This document shows, in pieces, positions 52,455 to 61,278 of a DNA stretch of 64,000 bases. Source of the DNA: Phycisphaerae bacterium RAS2. Its GTDB lineage: Bacteria; Planctomycetota; Phycisphaerae; UBA1845; UTPLA1. Position 1 is the first letter of the stretch. Every line of letters starts with the position of its first letter. The DNA lies in assembly GCA_007753915.1 (NCBI GenBank), contig CP036352.1:3783306-3847305 (forward strand). Direction: 5' to 3'. The notes beneath the pieces were generated by a model. That model was not told the DNA's origin. It did no database searches and saw only the letters and a list, made by a program, of their open reading frames with translations. The translations under genes and the position numbers were made by a program.

Positions 52455-53651
52455 ATGCCATTTGCACGTCACCCCATCCTCTACGCGACGATCCTGCTTG
52501 GGCTCGTCCTGCATAGCGCGGGTTGCGATCGGGCGCGGCGGATGCCGAGGATGCCGCGCGTCGGACCGGCGACCCAACCGGCGACCCCGCCGCCGATGAC
52601 GCCGCTTTCCGAGTACGACGGACGCATCGAGCACCTCCTCATTCACAGCAAGGACGGCCTCGTCGCGCAGGCGTCGAAGCCCGTGTACGACCTGCTCGGG
52701 GCGCTGCCCGACGGGACCCGCGTGACGTTCGCGTGTAACAGCGAAGCTGCCCAGCGCGAGACGCTCGGCCGCATGAAGCAATACGGCTACGACCGGCGAC
52801 TGCGGATTGAAACGCGCCGCGTGGTCGGGCCCATCTCGGTGTGGCCGCGCGATCGCTTTCTGTTCGGCCATGCGCTGGTTGCGGGCAGCGCGTATCCGTT
52901 GTGCCTGATACCGACGATCGCCGGGCCGGCGAGCGAACCAAGCCGATTGAACGAGCAAGCCGGGGCCGCGGTGTTGCTGGGCGGGTTGATTCCCCAACTG
53001 CGCATCGCATCAATGGAACTAGTGGTGGAAGGCGGCAACCTGCTGGCATCGACCGAGCGTGTTTTCATCGGGGCCAACGTTCTCGCGGAGAATTTGTCGC
53101 AGGCCGGCGGCGGCACGCCTCGTGAATTGCTGCAACGGACCTTCGCGCCACCGGTCACGCTCGTGAGCGACGACGCCGGCAACGTGCCCTTTGTGCACCT
53201 CGATATGTACTTCACGGTGTTTGACGCCCGGCATGTGCTGGTCGCCAGTCCGGCGCTGGGGACGAATGCGATGAAGCATGCCGACGATGAATCGCGGCGC
53301 GAGCTGGCAGCGCGGCTTATGGGACACGAGGCCGATGCATCGCACTCGCGACAGAAGCGCTTCGACGACGTCGCGCGCCGCCTCGCCGACGAGGGCTTCA
53401 CCGTGACGCGATTGCCCTACGCCGATTGCCTCAACGGCGATTTCATCGTGACGTACAACAACGTACTTCAGGAGTCAGCCGACGGGCAGCGCGTGGTGTA
53501 CATGCCGACGTATCGAATCCCCGCCCTCGACGCTGCCGCGCGCCGGGTCTATGAGCAACTCGGCGCGAAGGTCCACGCCGTCGACGTCGCGCCGATCGCG
53601 CACCTCAACGGCGCGGTGCGCTGCATGGCCAACGTCATCGAGCGACGCTGA
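52455..53651 (+). CDS. Lipoprotein of the guanidino-group-modifying (agmatine deiminase-like) superfamily
   Basis: Protein of about 398 aa with a lipoprotein signal (LYATILLGLVLHSAGC). Catalytic features of the pentein-fold guanidino-modifying superfamily can be followed in order: WPRDRFL (like the WxRDxxP region of agmatine deiminase), VEGGNLL (Glu of EGGN), VHLDMYFTVF (the catalytic HxD), and LNGAVRCMANV with a Cys near the C-terminus as the likely nucleophile. Arginine, agmatine or peptidyl-arginine are family substrates; which one is used here is unknown. The lipid anchor suggests a periplasmic or outer-membrane location, unlike cytosolic agmatine deiminase. It follows purL by 17 bases in the same direction. 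Confidence 0.75.
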   Translation: MPFARHPILYATILLGLVLHSAGCDRARRMPRMPRVGPATQPATPPPMTPLSEYDGRIEHLLIHSKDGLVAQASKPVYDLLGALPDGTRVTFACNSEAAQRETLGRMKQYGYDRRLRIETRRVVGPISVWPRDRFLFGHALVAGSAYPLCLIPTIAGPASEPSRLNEQAGAAVLLGGLIPQLRIASMELVVEGGNLLASTERVFIGANVLAENLSQAGGGTPRELLQRTFAPPVTLVSDDAGNVPFVHLDMYFTVFDARHVLVASPALGTNAMKHADDESRRELAARLMGHEADASHSRQKRFDDVARRLADEGFTVTRLPYADCLNGDFIVTYNNVLQESADGQRVVYMPTYRIPALDAAARRVYEQLGAKVHAVDVAPIAHLNGAVRCMANVIERR

Positions 53652-53815
53652 AATCGTTCACCCCTGTAGCCTTGCACACGCCGGCTTGCGCCACGGTGGG
53701 GCCGCTCACACACTCCCCCGTGGTGCCTCGAATGGTTAACGCAATCACTTTGCCGAAGTGTCGTATTATCGCCCCTCTTCGGCCCTCGAACCCATCGCGG
53801 TGCAATCACAATTAA

Positions 53816-53845
53816 TTGACAATTTACGTCATGAAAGATTATGAT
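53816..53845 (+). promoter_or_regulatory. Strong sigma-70-type promoter of the PEP-CTERM pair
   Basis: TTGACA (53816-53821, perfect) and TATGAT (53840-53845, five of six) with an 18-base spacer, about 78 bases upstream of the first PEP-CTERM ATG. The preceding 53652-53815 gap is otherwise empty of genes. Confidence 0.78.
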
Positions 53846-53922
53846 CTGGTTATCTTCCTTGCCCCAACAAGGGCTGGAAGCGCCTTGCAAGACCTCGCCC
53901 AGGACGCATCGCAGGTACCCTT

Positions 53923-54612
53923 ATGTATTCTCCCAGTCGTGGCCGGCTCATTCTGCTTGCTGCATGCGCAGCGATTGGATTCGGTTCGGTCTCCCACGCC
54001 GGGATGTTGCATTCCATTTCCTTCAGCGACGTCCTTACGCCGCAACCGACCAGTTTTTCTCGTAATCTGGTGGTCCCGCGCTTTGACGACCAGTTGGGCG
54101 AACTGCAGAGCATTGATCTGTCCTTTACCGGAAACGTGCTGGGGACCGCCCGCTTCGAGAGCCTCAACCCGAATCCGCGCGACGTCGTTCTAAACCTTTC
54201 GGCGCATCTGGAGATCCGCAACCCCGATCAATCTCTCCTGACCGTCACCAATCCCATTGTCTCGATCCCGGCACATGCCGGCGCCTTCGATGGAGTCATT
54301 GATTTCGGTGGTTCATCCGGGGCGACCTTCCCGAACCTACAGGGTCAAGTCGTTCTGCCGCTCTTCACCTTAACGGACCCTGCCGCGCTCGATCAGTTCG
54401 TGGGATCCGGAACGCTGGCTTTTCCGGTCCATGCTTCGGCGACCTCTTTCGGGAGCGGACCCGGCAACATCATTTACTCCTTCTCCACGCTCTCGGCCGC
54501 TTCGATGGATATCATCTATCGATACGAAGTGCCGGAGCCGTCCGCCGGCGCCCTGCTGGCGGCCTTTGCGACCGTGACCGTACTCAACCGGTCTCGCCGG
54601 TCGCTTCGTTAG
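53923..54612 (+). CDS. PEP-CTERM protein, choice-of-anchor-E-like
   Basis: Secreted protein of 229 aa: signal peptide (RLILLAACAAIGFGSVSHAG), a beta-rich domain starting GMLHSISFSDVLTPQPTSFS of the type found in choice-of-anchor E proteins, and a sorting tail (VPEPSAGALLAAFATVTVLN then RSRRS). The domain is shared with the next gene (MISHSDSISMQPTDWALSLS), so the two are paralogues from a local duplication. It is transcribed from the promoter at 53816-53845. The function of the domain is unknown. Confidence 0.85.
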   Translation: MYSPSRGRLILLAACAAIGFGSVSHAGMLHSISFSDVLTPQPTSFSRNLVVPRFDDQLGELQSIDLSFTGNVLGTARFESLNPNPRDVVLNLSAHLEIRNPDQSLLTVTNPIVSIPAHAGAFDGVIDFGGSSGATFPNLQGQVVLPLFTLTDPAALDQFVGSGTLAFPVHASATSFGSGPGNIIYSFSTLSAASMDIIYRYEVPEPSAGALLAAFATVTVLNRSRRSLR

Positions 54613-54641
54613 GCTCCGCGATCCCGGGGGAAGGCATCACT

Positions 54642-55298
54642 ATGAAAGCAAGCGTGTGGATGTGCCTGGTCAGCCTTGCGGCTGCGGGGCCGGTGTCCGC
54701 CGGAATGATCTCGCATTCCGATTCGATTTCCATGCAGCCGACGGATTGGGCGCTCTCGTTGAGCGTGCCCCAGTTCAATCCCGCCCTGGGGTCGCTCGAC
54801 GCCGTCGAGTTTCAATTTCACGGAGACATGAACGGAACGATCTTTTACGAAAATGAAGAGCCGGCGCCGGCCGACGTGAACTTGCTTCTCTCGGCCTCGC
54901 TTACCTTGCAGCGCCCGGACCTCACCACACTGATCAGTCTGGCGCCTTCGCATTCGATCATGGAGACCGCGCCGGCTTTTGACGGTCTGCTTGATTTCTC
55001 GGGGGCGTCCGGTCGAACATATCCCGGCATCGCGGCCTCCGACTCGGACAGCTACGTCACGCTGCCGATGGAAGACCTCTCGCCCTACATCGGACTCGGG
55101 AACGTCGCGCTGCCTTGCAGCGCCCTGGGAAATTCCAGCGGGTCGGGTCCGGGCAACTGGACCTTTGGGTTCCTCACCAACGCCGCAGCCGAAGTGACCG
55201 TCACCTATCACTACACGCCGATTCCGGAACCTGCCACATTCGCCATGGCCTCTCTGGGTTGCTGGCTCGGCGCCCGCACGCGCCGACGCTTCAGCTGA
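54642..55298 (+). CDS. PEP-CTERM protein, paralogue of the preceding gene
   Basis: Secreted protein of 218 aa built like its neighbour: signal peptide ending VSAG, beta-rich domain with matching elements (VPQFNPALGSLDAVEFQFHG against VPRFDDQLGELQSIDLSFTG; FDGLLDFSGASGRTYPGI against FDGVIDFGGSSGATFPNL) and a tail IPEPATFAMASLGCWLGART RRR. The gap to the first gene is 29 bases, so one transcript is likely. Divergence between the copies is large, which argues for an old duplication. Confidence 0.85.
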   Translation: MKASVWMCLVSLAAAGPVSAGMISHSDSISMQPTDWALSLSVPQFNPALGSLDAVEFQFHGDMNGTIFYENEEPAPADVNLLLSASLTLQRPDLTTLISLAPSHSIMETAPAFDGLLDFSGASGRTYPGIAASDSDSYVTLPMEDLSPYIGLGNVALPCSALGNSSGSGPGNWTFGFLTNAAAEVTVTYHYTPIPEPATFAMASLGCWLGARTRRRFS

Positions 55299-55569
55299 TC
55301 GTTCCGCGCAATGCTCCAAACAGGCCTGTCATCACGGCTCTTCGGCCGTGCTTGACAGCCTCACGCCGCGCCCGGATACTCGAAAACAATCCACAGGCCG
55401 ATCCGGCCGGGTGGAGATCGCCGCCACAGCGTACCTGATGAACCCATCGCGACGCGCCGCGCCGTCTCGCGCCGCGTTTGATTGCGCGGGCTACCATCCG
55501 GTGAGATGACGTAGGAGCGGTGAGTCGCGCGTGCACTTCGGTCCCAGGCAGCCGGACAAGCAGGACACC

Positions 55570-56931
55570 ATGAACATCTTCATGCTGGGATGGGAGTTTC
55601 CACCGTTCATCAGCGGTGGACTGGGCACGGCCTGCTATGGCCTGACCAAGGGCTTGAGCGAGTTGGGGCACCGCGTCGTGTTTGTGCTGCCCCAGCCGGT
55701 CACCAGCGCCGCCGCGACGCATGTTCACCTCAAGACGCCCAGCACCCAGCAACTGCAGCAATACACTGCGTATCGCCTCAAGGAATTTGAGAACGTCGAA
55801 TTTCGCGCGATACCGTCGATGTTGCAGCCTTACGGCCGGCCTGCGGAATATGTCACCCATCTGGAATCGAGTCTGTCCCGCGGGCAGACGGTCGAGACGG
55901 AATCGGTCACGACACAGGCCGGGGCAGCGGAGGGCGGCGCGTCGGGCGCAAGCACGAGCGGCCGCGCAATCATCCCGATGGAGAGCGGTCCGGCCGGCCA
56001 CTATGGCGGCGACATGTTCGCCGAGGTGGAGCGGTTCGCGTTGATCGCCGTGGCCCTCGCGCGGGGCGAGCATTTCGACGTGATCCACGCGCACGACTGG
56101 ATGACCTACCCGGCGGGGATGGCGGTCGCGGCCGCGACGGGCAAGCCGCTCGTCGTGCACGTTCACTCGACGGAGTTCGACCGCAGCGGCGAGCATGTCA
56201 ATCAGCGTATTTATGACATCGAGCGGGCCGGCGTGCACAACGCCGATCGCGCCATCGCCGTCAGCCACCTGACGCGAAACATCCTGCTTCATCGCTATTC
56301 CGCCCCCGCCGCGCGGGTTGAAGTCGTTTACAACGCGATCGACAACAATGGCAACGGCCAGGCAATCGAGCTGCCGCCTGCGATTCGCAAGGACGAGAAG
56401 ATCGTCCTGTTCCTCGGGCGGATCACGATGCAGAAGGGGCCGGAGTACTTCCTCGCCGCCGCGAAGAAAGTGCTCGAGCACGAGAAGAACGTGCGCTTCG
56501 TCATGGCCGGGTCGGGCGACATGGCCCGCCGGTCGATTGAACTGGCCGCCGAGCTGGGCATCGGTCACAAGGTGGTGTTTACGGGTTTTCTGCGCGGCGA
56601 CGACGTGGCCCGCGTTTTCAAGATGGCCGACTTGTACGTCATGCCGAGCGTGAGTGAGCCGTTCGGCATCGCGCCGCTGGAGGCGCTTTCGCACGATGTG
56701 CCGGTGCTGATCTCCAAGCAGTCGGGCGTCTCGGAGGTTCTGACGCACGTCCTGAAGGTGGACTTCTGGGATGTTCACGAGATGGCGAACAAGATCATCG
56801 CCGTCCTGCGCCATCCGCCGCTCCAGGCGACCTTGCGCGAGCACGGCAGCTTTGAAATTCAGAAACTCACCTGGCGCGATTCGGCGGCGGCCGTCGTGAA
56901 GGTGTACGGGCAGGCCCTGGCGGCCAGATAA
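55570..56931 (+). CDS. GT4-family glycosyltransferase, glycogen-synthase-like
   Basis: GT-B fold glycosyltransferase of about 453 aa. The N-terminus MNIFMLGWEFPPFISGGLGT followed by ACYGLTKGLSELGHRVVFVL corresponds to the glycogen/starch synthase nucleotide-sugar loop. The C-terminal GT4 signature is VLFLGRITMQKGPEYFLAA with MPSVSEPFGIAPLEALSHD (E-x7-E). It is paired with a GH57 enzyme 14 bases downstream. Such GT4-GH57 pairs are found in several phyla, where they act in alpha-glucan or oligosaccharide metabolism. A flexible Ser/Gly/Ala segment (~residues 110-145) is inserted in the N-domain. The frame runs back to a GTG at 55531, but ATG 55570 fits the fold. Confidence 0.88.
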   Translation: MNIFMLGWEFPPFISGGLGTACYGLTKGLSELGHRVVFVLPQPVTSAAATHVHLKTPSTQQLQQYTAYRLKEFENVEFRAIPSMLQPYGRPAEYVTHLESSLSRGQTVETESVTTQAGAAEGGASGASTSGRAIIPMESGPAGHYGGDMFAEVERFALIAVALARGEHFDVIHAHDWMTYPAGMAVAAATGKPLVVHVHSTEFDRSGEHVNQRIYDIERAGVHNADRAIAVSHLTRNILLHRYSAPAARVEVVYNAIDNNGNGQAIELPPAIRKDEKIVLFLGRITMQKGPEYFLAAAKKVLEHEKNVRFVMAGSGDMARRSIELAAELGIGHKVVFTGFLRGDDVARVFKMADLYVMPSVSEPFGIAPLEALSHDVPVLISKQSGVSEVLTHVLKVDFWDVHEMANKIIAVLRHPPLQATLREHGSFEIQKLTWRDSAAAVVKVYGQALAAR

Positions 56932-56945
56932 GGCGGACGACTCCG

Positions 56946-58118
56946 ATGGCCTCGGTGTGTTTCTATTTTCAGGTTCACCAGCCCTATCGCCTGCGCCGCT
57001 ACTCGATCTTCGATCAGGACAGCAACTACTTCGACGACGCCAAGAACGCGGAAATCTGCCGCAAGGTCGCCAACAAGTGCTACATCCCGGCCAATCAGTG
57101 CATTTATGACTTGATCAAACTGCACGAGGGGCGCTTCCGCGTTTCGTACGCCCTGACCGGCGTCGTGATGGACCAGTTCGCCACGTGGTGCCCGCAGGTC
57201 ATCGACAGCTTCAAGCGCCTGGCCGACACGGGCTGCGTCGAGTTTCTCGCCGAGACATACTACCACAGCCTGTCGTTTCTCTATTCACGCACCGAGTTCC
57301 AGGAGCAGGTTCGCCTGCAACAGGAGAAGATCAAATCCCTGTTCGGCCAGACCAGCCGCGTCTTTCGCAACACCGAATTGATTTACAACAACGAGATCGC
57401 CGCGGCCGTCGCCGGCATGGGCTACAAAGCGATCATCGCCGAGGGCGCCGATCATCTGTTGGGCTACCGTTCCCCGAATTTTGTCTACTCCGCGCCCAAT
57501 GCGTCGATCCGCGTGCTGCTGAAGAACTACCGCCTGTCGGACGACATCGCCTTTCGATTCTCCAATCGCGGCTGGGCCGAGTGGCCGCTGACGGCGGACA
57601 AGTTCGCCAAGTGGGTGAATCAGGTGAACGGCTGCGGGTATACCGTGAACCTGTTCATGGATTATGAAACCCTCGGCGAGCACCAGTGGGCCGAGACGGG
57701 CATCTTTGATTTCCTTTATCACCTTCCGGGCGAGGTGATGCGAATCAACCTCGACAACAATTTCAAGACGCCCAGCGAAGTGATCGACAGCTACGAGCCG
57801 GTCGGCGAGTTCAGCGCGCCGCATCTCATCAGTTGGGCCGACACCGAGCGCGATTTGTCGGCCTGGCTGGGCAACGCCATGCAGTCCAACGCGCTGCAGG
57901 AGTGCTACAACCTCGAAGCAGCGGTGAAGGCCAAGGGCGACGAAGCGCTGCTGAACGACTGGCGTCGGGCGCAAACCTCCGACCATTTCTATTACATGTG
58001 CACCAAGTACTTCGCCGACGGCGACGTGCACAAGTATTTCAATCCGTACGAATCGCCCTACGACAGTTACATCAACTACATGAACGTGCTGGATCACATC
58101 GCGTCCCGCGCGAAGTGA
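56946..58118 (+). CDS. Glycoside hydrolase family 57 (alpha-amylase-like)
   Basis: GH57 enzyme of 390 aa, a retaining alpha-glucan hydrolase or transferase. Conserved regions: CFYFQVHQPYRLRRY (region 1, HQP), GCVEFLAETYYHSLSF (region 2), VFRNTELIYNNEIAAAVAG with the catalytic Glu (region 3), and NLFMDYETLGEHQW with the catalytic Asp (region 4). It lacks a signal peptide, so acts in the cytosol. It is translationally close to the GT4 gene and probably works on the same polysaccharide. Confidence 0.9.
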   Translation: MASVCFYFQVHQPYRLRRYSIFDQDSNYFDDAKNAEICRKVANKCYIPANQCIYDLIKLHEGRFRVSYALTGVVMDQFATWCPQVIDSFKRLADTGCVEFLAETYYHSLSFLYSRTEFQEQVRLQQEKIKSLFGQTSRVFRNTELIYNNEIAAAVAGMGYKAIIAEGADHLLGYRSPNFVYSAPNASIRVLLKNYRLSDDIAFRFSNRGWAEWPLTADKFAKWVNQVNGCGYTVNLFMDYETLGEHQWAETGIFDFLYHLPGEVMRINLDNNFKTPSEVIDSYEPVGEFSAPHLISWADTERDLSAWLGNAMQSNALQECYNLEAAVKAKGDEALLNDWRRAQTSDHFYYMCTKYFADGDVHKYFNPYESPYDSYINYMNVLDHIASRAK

Positions 58119-58242
58119 GCAGACTCAAACAATTCAGAATCACCACGACGAAGAAGAGGGAACAATCGCCTGTCAACGAGCCGATTGCGCAAGCAACCGA
58201 GGACATCGCAAAATGTGACTCGACCGCACCTCTGCTTCGCAT

Positions 58243-59463
58243 TCACGGCAACAGAATCGCCACAAACGCCGCCACGTCGCGCCCGTCGAGCAAGCCGTCA
58301 TCGTTGGCATCCGCGCGACACATCTCCGCGCCCGTCGGGTCGATCAGCGTGTTCGCCAGCAGGGGCGCATCCATCGGCGTCACGGAACCGTCCGCGTTCA
58401 GATCGCCGCGTACACAACTCGGCACCGTCGGCGCAACCGCCACCGCGATACCCGCCGGCATCGTGATCCCCTCCGCAACCGGAATGACTTCACCAATGTC
58501 CAGCGCGTCGCCGTCTGCATTCGAATCTTCCACGCGGTACACGGTCCCCGCGGCATCGGCCGCCGCGACGTACAACGCCGCCTCCCCATCGGCAGCGAGG
58601 TGCGTTGCCGATGCCATGTTTGCGGCATACAGCACGACCTCGCCGGCATCCAATGCGTCGTCGTCCCGCGTCAGATCGAGAAGCTTCATCACGTCACCGG
58701 TTGCCGGCCGCGCGAGAAACGACGACCACGGCCCCGTCGCAGCCAACCCGCTGCCGGGTAACATGCTTTCGGCATAACTCAAGTTCTCAGCGAAATCGAA
58801 AAAGTCCCCGTCGCCGTTTCGATCGCGCAGAATCCGCACCGGCGCCGCCGACAGATTCTGCGCCACGAGCACGCAGCCGTCGGGCCGAACCGCAAGGCTC
58901 ACCGGACTCGTCAACCCGTCGCCGACGACCAGCAATTCGCCGAAGTCCAGCGCATCGCCATCGCCGTTGGCATCCTCCAACCGCAACAATCGCCCGTTCG
59001 CGGAATCGGCGACAAAGAGCACGCCATCGGCAGCGCCCGCCAACGCGCTGAAAGTCGGCGCCGGCGGCCCGCCGGTCCACTCGGCATACAGCGTGACTTC
59101 GTTCGCATCGAGCGCGTCGCCGTCGCCGTTCAAGTCCGCTGCGCGCAGCACGATCGGCTGATCGGTCCGCGCGATAAACAGGGCATTCGGGGTTGTGGCA
59201 ATGGCGCCACTCGCCGCGGGCAAACCAGCGCAGTACGAAAGGCGCTCGCCGGAATCGAGATAATCCCCGTCACCATTGAGGTCGGACAATCGAACGATCT
59301 CGCCGGGGCGGGAGACGAACACATTCGGCGCGGCGAGCACCGGCGAACCGCACACCGCGAAAACGCTGAATGAAAGTGCGAATGAATTTCCGTGCCGACA
59401 AGACGCCGAGCGGCGAGACTCCCCAATTCTGGCGCGCCCCCTACGCGGCGGACTCGTCGTCAT
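58243..59463 (-). CDS. Secreted repeat protein with dockerin-like C-terminus
   Basis: Exported protein of about 406 aa. The signal peptide has a long Arg-rich start and the core SFALSFSVFAVCGSPVLAAP. The body consists of about seven ~45-residue repeats, each with a D-x-N-x-D-G-D-x-x-D calcium-type loop (DLNGDGDYLDSGE, DLNGDGDALDANE, DANGDGDALDFGE, DRNGDGDFFDFAE), likely propeller blades. The C-terminus is a dockerin-like pair (GDLNADGSVTPMDAPLL and ADANDDGLLDGRDVAAFV). The ATG at 59463 is chosen because AAGGTGG precedes it; it overlaps the end of scpB by 23 bases. No start codon lies between the scpB stop and the signal peptide, so the overlap seems real. Confidence 0.78.
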   Translation of the reverse strand: MTTSPPRRGRARIGESRRSASCRHGNSFALSFSVFAVCGSPVLAAPNVFVSRPGEIVRLSDLNGDGDYLDSGERLSYCAGLPAASGAIATTPNALFIARTDQPIVLRAADLNGDGDALDANEVTLYAEWTGGPPAPTFSALAGAADGVLFVADSANGRLLRLEDANGDGDALDFGELLVVGDGLTSPVSLAVRPDGCVLVAQNLSAAPVRILRDRNGDGDFFDFAENLSYAESMLPGSGLAATGPWSSFLARPATGDVMKLLDLTRDDDALDAGEVVLYAANMASATHLAADGEAALYVAAADAAGTVYRVEDSNADGDALDIGEVIPVAEGITMPAGIAVAVAPTVPSCVRGDLNADGSVTPMDAPLLANTLIDPTGAEMCRADANDDGLLDGRDVAAFVAILLP

Positions 59464-60250
59464 CAACCACCTTGAGTGTCGGCCCACTGTCATCCGCCGT
59501 CGCATCACCCGCGTCCTCGGATTCGCCCATCGCGCCTTCGGCGGACGGCGCGGCTGAAACCACCGGCTCGCGCGGCGCGATCGCGGCGCTGGCCCCGCCG
59601 CGCAGCGCCTCCACCTGCGGCAATTCCTCCAGCGACGCCAGACCGAACACTTCGAGGAATTGCTTCGTCGTGCCGTACAGCATCGGGCGGCCCAGGTCTT
59701 CCGCCCGGCCGACAATCTTCACGAGGTTCATCTCGCGCAGGCGATTCAGCACATCGCCCGCCGCAACCCCGCGGATCGACTCCACATCCGCTCGCGTCAC
59801 CGGCTGCTTGTATGCCACGATGGCCAGCGTCTCCAGCGCCGCGGCCGTCAAGCGCGTCTCATCGCGCGTGCGAAGCAGCTTGGACAGCCACGCATTGAAG
59901 GCCGGCAGCGTCAGCATCTGAAACCCGCCGGCGATCTCATTGATCCGAAACGACAGCCCCATGTCGGTGTAGTGCTGATTCAGCGCCGCGATGTGTCCGC
60001 GCACCTCGCGCGCATCGCCCACGCCGAGAATCTTCGCGATCTTCGCGGCCGGCAGCGGCGAATCCGTGGCGAACAGAATCGCCTCCACCACTTGGCGCGG
60101 TTGAATCTCCGGCGCGGCGGCGTCGTTCGGTTCGTGCGAAGATTCAAGCGCAGAACCATTGCGGGCGCTTCCCGCTTCATTGAGCGGCGCGGCGTCGGAT
60201 TGGTCCGGCGATTCAGATGCGTGATTCATTGTGGCGGTTCCACCATCCAT
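59441..60250 (-). CDS. scpB: Segregation and condensation protein B
   Basis: Accessory subunit of the SMC-ScpAB condensin that compacts and separates chromosomes, 269 aa. Two winged-helix domains follow a disordered N-terminus: RQVVEAILFATDSPLPAAKI opens the first, RLTAAALETLAIVAYKQPVT and RADVESIRGVAAGDVLNRLR carry the conserved ScpB core, and GRPMLYGTTKQFLEVFGL the second wing. The C-terminal ~50 residues are acidic and disordered. GGGAG is eight bases upstream of the ATG. ScpA is not in this window. Confidence 0.93.
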   Translation of the reverse strand: MDGGTATMNHASESPDQSDAAPLNEAGSARNGSALESSHEPNDAAAPEIQPRQVVEAILFATDSPLPAAKIAKILGVGDAREVRGHIAALNQHYTDMGLSFRINEIAGGFQMLTLPAFNAWLSKLLRTRDETRLTAAALETLAIVAYKQPVTRADVESIRGVAAGDVLNRLREMNLVKIVGRAEDLGRPMLYGTTKQFLEVFGLASLEELPQVEALRGGASAAIAPREPVVSAAPSAEGAMGESEDAGDATADDSGPTLKVVDDDESAA

Positions 60251-60435
60251 GGCGAAGACTCCCTTAGGACAGGCGGCGATTGTACGGGCCGCACGGCCGA
60301 TCCGGCAATCCGCGAGTTGTACGGCCGCCGCGGAATCCGGTCATCTTTGAGGTTCTTGGCTGCCGACGATACGATATCACCGCGATTCGGCGCAGGGGTG
60401 AATTGGGGCGGCGCGGCAGCAGGGATGCAGACGGC

Positions 60436-61278
60436 ATGGCGGGTGACCCACGCAGCATCGGCGTATTTGACTCCGGCATCGGCGGACTGACCGTCGTGCG
60501 CGCTTTGCGCCACCGAATGCCCAACGAAGACATCATTTATTTCGGCGACACCGCGCGCGTCCCCTACGGCAACAAGAGCACCCAGACTGTCACCCAATTC
60601 TCACAGGAAATCTGCCACTTCCTGATGGGGTTTGATCCGAAGGTTATTGTCGTCGCCTGCAACACCGCCAGCGCCGTCGCGCTCGGCGATCTCACGGCGC
60701 AGATTCCCGTGCCGATCCACGGTGTGGTCGAGCCCGGCGCGCGGGCTGCGGTTGAAGCGGCCGCCGGCGGCGTCATCGCAGTCGTCGCCACCGAGGCAAC
60801 CATTCACTCCGATGCGTATCGCCGCGCGATCATGCAGATCAACTCCAGCCAGCGCGTGACGCAAAAGGCCTGTCCGCTGTTTGTGCCGCTCGTCGAAGAG
60901 GGGCGAAGCTGCGACGACCCGATCACGCTGCTAAGCGTGCGCGATTACCTCACGCCGGTTCTCAAGCTCGGCCCGAAAGTCATCGTCCTGGGCTGCACGC
61001 ATTACCCGCTGCTCAAGCGCGCCTTCACACAGGTCGCCGGCGAGGATGTTCTGCTGGTTGATTCCGGCGAACAGACGGCGCAAACCGTCGCCGACAAGCT
61101 CGCCGCGCGCGGCGCGCTGACGGACTCAAACCGCCCCGGTAAACTATCCTGCTACGTCAGCGACAATCCCCAGCGCTTCAAGGAGATCGGTCAGCGCTTC
61201 TTCGGCCACCCGATCACGGACGTCACCTGGGTCCCGCACGAACAGCTCATGACCAGCCATGCCGCCGCACCGAAATAA
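60436..61278 (+). CDS. murI: Glutamate racemase
   Basis: Cytosolic enzyme that interconverts L- and D-glutamate for peptidoglycan, 280 aa. IGVFDSGIGGLTVVRALRHR holds the first catalytic Asp-Ser region, IVVACNTASAVAL the first catalytic Cys and VLGCTHYPLLKRAF the second, so both bases are present. The frame extends upstream to 60280, but the conserved part and length fit ATG 60436. Presence of the gene argues for peptidoglycan in this organism, in line with recent views of planctomycetes. Confidence 0.94.
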   Translation: MAGDPRSIGVFDSGIGGLTVVRALRHRMPNEDIIYFGDTARVPYGNKSTQTVTQFSQEICHFLMGFDPKVIVVACNTASAVALGDLTAQIPVPIHGVVEPGARAAVEAAAGGVIAVVATEATIHSDAYRRAIMQINSSQRVTQKACPLFVPLVEEGRSCDDPITLLSVRDYLTPVLKLGPKVIVLGCTHYPLLKRAFTQVAGEDVLLVDSGEQTAQTVADKLAARGALTDSNRPGKLSCYVSDNPQRFKEIGQRFFGHPITDVTWVPHEQLMTSHAAAPK

